Shown here piece by piece: positions 62,022 through 64,000 of a DNA stretch of 64,000 bases. A program made the position numbers and the translations under genes. A model generated the notes under the pieces. That model made no database searches, was not told the DNA's origin, and saw only the letters and a program-made list of their open reading frames with translations. The DNA is from Macropodus opercularis (lineage: Eukaryota > Chordata > Actinopteri > Anabantiformes > Osphronemidae): positions 18,501,501 through 18,565,500 of the forward strand of contig CM061099.1 of the NCBI GenBank assembly GCA_030770545.1, given 5' to 3'. Every line of letters starts with the position of its first letter. Positions within the stretch are counted from its first letter, which is position 1.

Positions 62022-63321
62022 CCTTCATAAATGCTGTCTTTTTTTCCTGGGATGTCGGGCAAAACCAAAGAGCAGTCTGCCTCATAGCGGTAGCAAGGAG
62101 CCATGCATTTAGTTTGCATAGCATGCAATGACGAGGAGCGCAGCCTTGGGAACTGGCAAATTAGAAAAAGCAAAATGGAAAAACATTTCAATATTCCAAT
62201 TTAAGATATGTATTTCTATAATATACTAGAAAATAAATACAATGTTAAACAATCACTGACCTAAGTGTAAAGAGGACCACAAAACAGCACCAGTACATGA
62301 CAACAAAACACTCCTTTCTGTAACTGCATGTTTCCCCTGTGATGCAGAGCGACGAGGTGCCGCTACGACAGCCCGCAATCACCAAATCAACCATATACTG
62401 AAGCGAAGGCACAACAGGTTTTGTCCAATCTTCACTCATTTCTTTAGAAAACATGTTAAATACTAGCTATTGTCTTTTACTGAACAATATTAGCATACTT
62501 ACTACACTGAAAAAGGTGCTCACAGCAAAATACACACATCTAAAGTGTTCTAGCATCTATAGTCCCTCTTCAACCAATGACCCAAACAACTTTCACGGGA
62601 TTAAAAACGGCAGAAAATTACCTCTGCAAATTGGCTAATGTGTCTAACGCTAAATGCTAATGCTACCTGGTTACCGTTACTAAGGACAAACTTAAACCTA
62701 AACTTAGTAAACATAGCACCCTAAGTGGATAAAATACATTTTCGATTATATGGATAATATTCCTAAAACAATGCTGGCATACTGTGATAAATCCGATCAC
62801 TGAGTCCATACTCACTTTGGAAGATGATGCACTTTATCGTCCCGCCTGACCGCTCTACGTCTGTCTCTTCTTTGGCTCCTCACGACATCCCAGTACAAAC
62901 GACCAGTCCGCCCCCTAGCGATAGCTACCAGTCTTGCATTTAGTTTACGTAGCATGCAATGACGTGGGGCGTAGCCCTGGGAACTGGTACATTAGACAAA
63001 GCAAAAATGGAAAACATTTGAATATTCCACTTTAAATTATGCATTTCTGAAATATATTTAAAACTAAATATAAACACTGACAGGGCGGCCCAAATGCTTA
63101 AGAAATTATCAGTGACACCACTATGACCACAAAACAGCATGAGTACATGACAACAAAATACTGGCGTTTCTGTGATTGCATGTGTGTGATGCAGAGCCAC
63201 AATAGAGGCCGCTACGTCAGCCCACAATCACCACATCAACCATATAATGAAGCTAAGCACAACAGCTGTCGCCGGTGCTTCACTTACAGGACTTGCTTAG
63301 AAAATATGTTAAATAGCAATG
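62022..63321. repeat. 1.3 kb dispersed block U9
   Basis: Full-length. CTCF-like motif at 62908-62921 with the same change as U8. The 3' flank is shared with U7, so this copy combines features of U8 (left) and U7 (right). Confidence 0.85.
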
Positions 63322-64000
63322 GACCATTTCTTGACTCACAATGAAAAAAAAGGAAACTTACATTGATAGGGGGTCCCAGAATGCCAGGATTTTTACTTCG
63401 ACCTGGCATCACACACTGGGACGATTTCCTATCGTGCAACATAAAGTATAGAAATTAATAAATAAAGACTTACCGTCACAGGGTAGCCAATAGTGCCTGC
63501 ATTTGTCCTAGGACCTGCAAAACACGATTTGACCATTCCCTAACATACAATGTAATACAACATGTTACATTGACAGGGGGTCCCAGAATGCCAGGATTTT
63601 CAGTTGACCTGGCATCACACACTGGGACCATTCCCTATCGTGCAACATAACGTGAAGAAATCAATTAATAAAGACTTACCGTCACAGGGTGGCCAATAGT
63701 GCCAGCATTTGTCCTCAGACCTGCAAAACACGCTTTGACCATTCCCTAACATACAATGTAATACAACATGTTACATTGACAGGGGGTCCCAGAATGCCAG
63801 GATTTTCAGTTTGACCTGGAATCACACACTGGGACCATTCCCTGTCTTACAATGAAAAAAAAGGAAACTTACGTTGACAGGGGGTCCCAGAATGCCAGGA
63901 CTATACCCCCAACCTGGCATCACACACTGGGACCATTCCCTGTCTTACAATCCAATACACAAAATAAAAAAAACAAACAATAACCTTACATTGACAGGGG
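63322..64000. repeat. Satellite array, right edge
   Basis: A, B, C, B, C and D monomers continuing to the window end, so the array extends beyond 64000. No other feature is seen. Confidence 0.9.

Noticed and set aside
464..63344. Conserved 61-95 codon ORFs in every 1.3 kb block
   Set aside because: They are on both strands of the same sequence, and their conservation is explained by recent duplication of the block; no family recognised.
18994..64000. CRISPR array
   Set aside because: Repeats are ~105 bp diverged monomers with no unique spacers and no cas genes; the setting is eukaryotic.

Overview
This window is vertebrate nuclear DNA, most likely from a fish or amphibian. That is an inference: it contains a true vertebrate-type retrovirus (its pol has a degenerate RNase H 'tether' followed by a second, intact RNase H) set in satellite DNA. 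I see no host protein-coding gene, tRNA, rRNA or CRISPR array.

There are two layers. (1) A complex tandem satellite fills about 1-1771 and 18994-64000. Its basic unit is a ~105 bp monomer. Four diverged monomer types (called B, C, D and A here, in + strand order) form a ~420 bp higher-order repeat. Each monomer is an imperfect inverted repeat that could fold into a long hairpin. Nine copies of a separate ~1.3 kb block (U1-U9) interrupt the array. Each block contains an old internal duplication and a motif that closely fits the CTCF core. Shared indels and flanks show that the array evolves by unequal exchange and conversion.

(2) A 17.2 kb provirus (1772-18989, coding on the minus strand) sits inside a B monomer. 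It has two 1,898 bp LTRs that look identical by eye, TG...CA ends, a 4 bp target duplication (AATG), an 18 nt primer site matching the 3' end of tRNA-Asn, and a polypurine tract touching the 3' LTR. In transcriptional order it carries: a ~1.1 kb leader with ~208 bp tandem repeats; gag (1,069 codons); an in-frame UGA-CUA stop followed by a small hairpin; pol (protease, RT, tether, RNase H, integrase); ORF A (467 aa, Cys-pair rich); ORF B (216 aa); env (742 aa); ORF C (268 aa, several membrane segments); and ORF D, which crosses the polypurine tract into U3 of the 3' LTR. Every frame is open, so the insertion looks recent and potentially intact.

The most unusual points are a region in the middle of Gag that resembles a macro (ADP-ribose-binding) domain, the probable UGA-CUA readthrough for Gag-Pol, the polytopic membrane protein ORF C, and the overall size with four extra genes. 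Gag, Pol and Env would build the particle. ORF D, by position and composition, is a candidate regulator. ORFs A, B and C have no recognised function. I cannot assign the element to a named retrovirus genus from sequence reading alone.
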